A DNA stretch of 9,147 nt from the NCBI GenBank assembly GCA_003648225.1, contig QMOL01000099.1, positions 1 through 9,147 of the forward strand, read 5' to 3'. Shown in pieces: positions 6,512 through 9,147 of this stretch. A program made the translations under genes and the position numbers. The notes under the pieces were generated by a model, which saw only the letters and a program-made list of their open reading frames with translations, searched no databases and had not been told where the DNA came from. The stretch's first letter is position 1; every line of letters starts with the position of its first letter. Origin of the DNA: Chlamydiota bacterium (lineage in GTDB: Bacteria; Auribacterota; UBA3054; B51-G9).

Positions 6512-8434
6512 TTATTCGCTCTAACGCTGAATATATCAGCGCAATTGGTCGTACCGTCAATATTTTCAGATAATATGGTGCTGCAGCGCGATATGAAAAT
6601 TCCCGTTTGGGGAAAATGCGCGCCGGAAGCAAAAGTCGTCGTGAAATTTCACGGGCAGGAGAAAGTAACCTCTGCAGATAAAGATGGGAATTGGAAACTT
6701 TACTTATCACCGATTTCTGCTGACAGCAATCCGAAAAAAATGTCGATTGAAAGCGGGAATTGCAAAATAATTTTCACAAATGTTCTTGTCGGTGAAGTCT
6801 GGCTTTGCTCCGGACAGTCAAATATGAAGTTTCCGTTGGAAGAGGCTGACAGCGGTGAGGAATATATTGCCAAAGCTAATGATAATAAGAATATTAGATT
6901 ATACCAAGCCGCGAGATTTTATTTGAGACCCTACGAATGCGATAACTGTTTGGGAGATTGGAAAATATGCTCATCTAATTCCGTTAAAGATTTTTCCGCG
7001 GCAGGATATTTTTTCGGACTGGAATTATATAAAAAATTAGGTGTGCCTATTGGATTGATAGAAGCTGACTTCGGCGGAACGGAAATTGAAGCGTGGATGA
7101 ATTTAAATGATTTAAAGAAATGGCCTGTGTATAATGATGAATTAACTTCGCTGGAAAAGTATAAGAACCATCAGAAGTTTATCTATTACAGAAAAAAAGA
7201 AGAAAAAGAGTTGTTTAATGAATTAAAAAAAATCGACCCGGGCTTTCGTGAAAATTGGATGTTACCGAATTTCGATGATTCCGATTGGAATGTGATGAAT
7301 TTACCGCGTGCTTGGGATTCAAAATATTTGAACGGGCATACCGGTACGGTTTGGTACAGAAAAAAAATCACATTTCCAAAAAAATGGCGTAAAAAAGATG
7401 TCGTTATTAGTCTCGGCTTAATTAAAGGCTATGACTTTATCTGGTTTAACGGTAAACTCGTTTGGCACGCGTTGGAACGTTACGCGAGTTGGTGGGATCG
7501 TATAGTTTATATTCCGTGGTGTGATATTAAAACCGGAGACAATATTTTAGTGGTATGTAATTTAAGCGAGAGCGGAAGTGCAGGTCCGCGTGGTCCTAAG
7601 GGGCTTATGAAAGTATATTTAAATGCTTCGCCGACGAATTATATTCCGCTTGACCGGGGATGGAAATGTAAAAAGGGATATAAGGGCAAGAAATTCCCGT
7701 GGTTTCCTGTTTCGCTGACGCTTAATCAAAACACTAAATCTATTCAATACGATACAATGATACATCCGATATTGCCTTACGCGATTCGCGGAGCTATTTG
7801 GTATCAGGGAGAATCAAATCGGGATAATGCCGATATGTATGAAGACTTGTTTACTACTATGATAAAAAGTTGGCGAGGTGAATGGAATGAGGGGGATTTC
7901 CCTTTTTATTATGTGCAAATTTCCCCCTTCAAATACAGAAGAGGAAACTCGGCTTTCGTCCAGGAAGCGCAACTTAACACTCTCAAGCTTACTAATACCG
8001 GAATGGCTGTTACTTTGGATATTAGTGACTTGAAAACCGTTCACCCAAGAAACAAAATTGATGTAGGTCATAGACTCGCACTCTGGGCGCTTGCTAAAGA
8101 TTACGGTTTTACAAATTTAGTTTATTCGGGACCGCTATACAAGAGCTGCAAAATTGCCGGGAATAAAATTATTATCAATTTTGATTTTGCTAAAGGGTTA
8201 AAAACGCGGGACGGTAAACCGCTGACACATTTTGAGATAGCCGGTAAGAACAAGGAGTTTTATCCCGGAACAGCTAAAATCGTTAATGATAAAATTGAAG
8301 TTTCAAGCGAGAAGGTTGGCAAGCCTGCAGCTGTAAGATTTGCCTGGAGTAATGACGCGGAACCGAATTTGTGCAACGGTGCGGGGCTGCCTGCATCAAC
8401 ATTCCGAACCGGCTTTTTAAAAAACAAAAACTAA
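6488..8434 (+). CDS. Secreted sialate O-acetylesterase-like SGNH hydrolase with inserted jelly-roll domain
   Basis: A 648-residue exported carbohydrate acetylesterase of the SASA family, which removes O-acetyl groups from sugars. The signal peptide is residues 1-18 (cut after ISA). PSIFSDNMVLQRD (23-35) is the family's opening motif. VGEVWLCSGQSNM (101-113) holds the catalytic serine S111. GGTEIEAW (196-203) and WYQGESN (438-444) are further SGNH blocks, and VHPRNK (518-523) supplies the catalytic histidine H519. Residues about 255-380 form an inserted beta-galactosidase-type jelly roll (FDDSDWNVMNLPRAW at 262-276, WYRKKITFP at 289-297), a known architecture in Bacteroidota and PVC members. 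The name sialate esterase is historical; beside GH2 and DUF4038 enzymes a plant- or algal-type acetylated glycan is more likely. The gene starts 66 bases after the previous stop with no Shine-Dalgarno at its own ATG, and ends 9 bases before the next gene. Confidence 0.92.
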   Translation: MKKILTFILFALTLNISAQLVVPSIFSDNMVLQRDMKIPVWGKCAPEAKVVVKFHGQEKVTSADKDGNWKLYLSPISADSNPKKMSIESGNCKIIFTNVLVGEVWLCSGQSNMKFPLEEADSGEEYIAKANDNKNIRLYQAARFYLRPYECDNCLGDWKICSSNSVKDFSAAGYFFGLELYKKLGVPIGLIEADFGGTEIEAWMNLNDLKKWPVYNDELTSLEKYKNHQKFIYYRKKEEKELFNELKKIDPGFRENWMLPNFDDSDWNVMNLPRAWDSKYLNGHTGTVWYRKKITFPKKWRKKDVVISLGLIKGYDFIWFNGKLVWHALERYASWWDRIVYIPWCDIKTGDNILVVCNLSESGSAGPRGPKGLMKVYLNASPTNYIPLDRGWKCKKGYKGKKFPWFPVSLTLNQNTKSIQYDTMIHPILPYAIRGAIWYQGESNRDNADMYEDLFTTMIKSWRGEWNEGDFPFYYVQISPFKYRRGNSAFVQEAQLNTLKLTNTGMAVTLDISDLKTVHPRNKIDVGHRLALWALAKDYGFTNLVYSGPLYKSCKIAGNKIIINFDFAKGLKTRDGKPLTHFEIAGKNKEFYPGTAKIVNDKIEVSSEKVGKPAAVRFAWSNDAEPNLCNGAGLPASTFRTGFLKNKN

Positions 8435-8443
8435 CATACTGTT

Positions 8444-9147
8444 ATGAAAATAAAAATCATTTTTTTAATTATTTTAGTATCAATTTTATCATTTAATATT
8501 AACATTTCATTTGCGGCTATGCAATCATTAAAAGTAAGCGACAACGGCAGATTTCTAACCACATCAGACGGCAACCCCGTTTTTCTGAACGCGGATACTT
8601 GCTGGGAGATTCCCTGGAAATTAAAAAAAGAGGAAGTGGATTTTTATTTGAACAAAAGAGCAGAACAAAAATTCAATGCAATAGGTGTAGACGCTTTTCC
8701 AGATGAAAAAGCGCCTGCTAACAGATATGGTAAATATCCGTTTGAAATTGTAAAAGGAAAATTCGACCCGCTTAAACCGGTGATAAAAAAAGGATATGAT
8801 TACTGGGATCATTTGGAATACATTATTGACAGCGCGGCAAGAAGAGGAATGTACGTGGTTTTGTTACCAAGTTGGGGGTCACGTGTTACAGGGTCTTATG
8901 GCGGCAGACCAAATTCTGATATTCTTTTTAATGAAAAAAATGCGTATAAATACGGTAAATGGATAGCCGGAAAATTTAAAAATAAAAATAATATTATATG
9001 GATGTTGGGAGGCGACCGGAGTGCTGTTTTCGGCAAATTCGATTACAGAAGTGTTTTTAATTCCATGGCAAAAGGATTAACTGCCGGTTCCGGTAACAAA
9101 AAGATTCTGATTAGTTATCATCCTAAAAAATGGGCACCGAATTCTTC
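8444..9147 (+). CDS. Second secreted DUF4038 / GH140-like glycoside hydrolase (3' truncated by window edge)
   Basis: Translated by hand from the ATG at 8444, this frame stays open for 234 codons and leaves the window. A signal peptide spans about 1-24 (MKIKIIFLIILVS..., cut near SFA). LKVSDNGRFLTTSDGNPVFL (29-48), YDYWDH (118-123) and IIWMLGGDRS (184-193, candidate catalytic D191) mark the DUF4038 barrel; the Glu motif and any C-terminal domain lie past the edge. By hand alignment about 164 of 235 positions equal the gene at 4991, with a single one-residue gap. The similarity begins slightly upstream of both starts (TACT-TTATGAAAATAAAAAT), pointing to tandem duplication. The gene follows the esterase stop by 9 bases with no Shine-Dalgarno and is probably in the same operon. 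Differences cluster at residues 82-118 and 151-162, possibly substrate-facing loops, so a distinct specificity is plausible but unproven. Confidence 0.9.
   Translation, partial: MKIKIIFLIILVSILSFNINISFAAMQSLKVSDNGRFLTTSDGNPVFLNADTCWEIPWKLKKEEVDFYLNKRAEQKFNAIGVDAFPDEKAPANRYGKYPFEIVKGKFDPLKPVIKKGYDYWDHLEYIIDSAARRGMYVVLLPSWGSRVTGSYGGRPNSDILFNEKNAYKYGKWIAGKFKNKNNIIWMLGGDRSAVFGKFDYRSVFNSMAKGLTAGSGNKKILISYHPKKWAPNS

Noticed and set aside
6488..8434. Sialic acid metabolism as the role of this locus
   Set aside because: Only the family name points there. No sialidase, sialic acid lyase or epimerase is present, and neighbours are GH2 and DUF4038 enzymes.
6499..8434. Loss of the catalytic Asp before H519 in the esterase (TVHP instead of the common DIHP)
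   Set aside because: As far as I recall, this position varies in the family (D, N or T), so the change is not evidence of an inactive enzyme.
8435..8443. A terminator between the esterase and the second DUF4038 gene
   Set aside because: The gap is only 9 bases with no hairpin; continuous transcription is more likely.
1..9147. CRISPR arrays, tRNA or rRNA genes, insertion sequences
   Set aside because: No regularly spaced repeats, no cloverleaf-like segments and no transposase coding were seen on either strand.

Overview
This is an AT-rich window from what looks like a Gram-negative, polysaccharide-degrading bacterium. It holds six protein-coding genes, five of them for carbohydrate-active or predicted carbohydrate-active proteins and one for an AraC-type regulator. 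Most + strand genes lack a Shine-Dalgarno sequence at their start. Together with the protein families (DUF4038/GH140-like, sialate O-acetylesterase with an inserted jelly roll, beta-solenoid + PA14 + propeller) this fits Bacteroidota or the PVC group (Lentisphaerota, Verrucomicrobiota, Planctomycetota). That placement is inference: there is no rRNA or marker gene here, and no SusC/SusD pair.

Left arm, minus strand: the first 415 codons of a cytoplasmic GH2 beta-glucuronidase (running off the left edge, start at 1245), preceded by an AraC-family regulator (2240 to 1335). The 89-base gap between them contains an AT-rich inverted repeat. The two genes are probably co-transcribed, leftwards.

Centre, 2241-2472: a 232-base divergent intergenic region with promoter-like boxes and a perfect 8-bp inverted repeat.

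Right arm, plus strand, closely packed: a secreted 835-residue protein with a beta-solenoid, a PA14-like domain and a five-bladed-propeller-like hydrolase domain (2473-4980); a secreted DUF4038/GH140-like glycosidase with a C-terminal collagen-binding-like domain (4991-6421); a secreted SASA-type carbohydrate acetylesterase (6488-8434); and a second DUF4038/GH140-like gene, about 70% identical to the first by hand count, that runs off the right edge (8444 to 9147). Gaps are 10, 66 and 9 bases, so one operon is likely.

Taken together this looks like a small regulated glycan-use locus: exported enzymes deacetylate and trim a decorated glycan outside the cytoplasm, and the cytoplasmic GH2 enzyme would then remove glucuronic acid from imported fragments. 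Glucuronidase, esterase and apiosidase-like families are compatible with an acetylated, uronic-acid-rich plant or marine glycan such as rhamnogalacturonan II, but the substrate cannot be fixed from sequence. The most interesting items are the three-domain 835-residue protein, the tandem DUF4038 paralogues bracketing the esterase, and a strong ribosome-binding motif placed before an in-frame ATA upstream of the esterase start.
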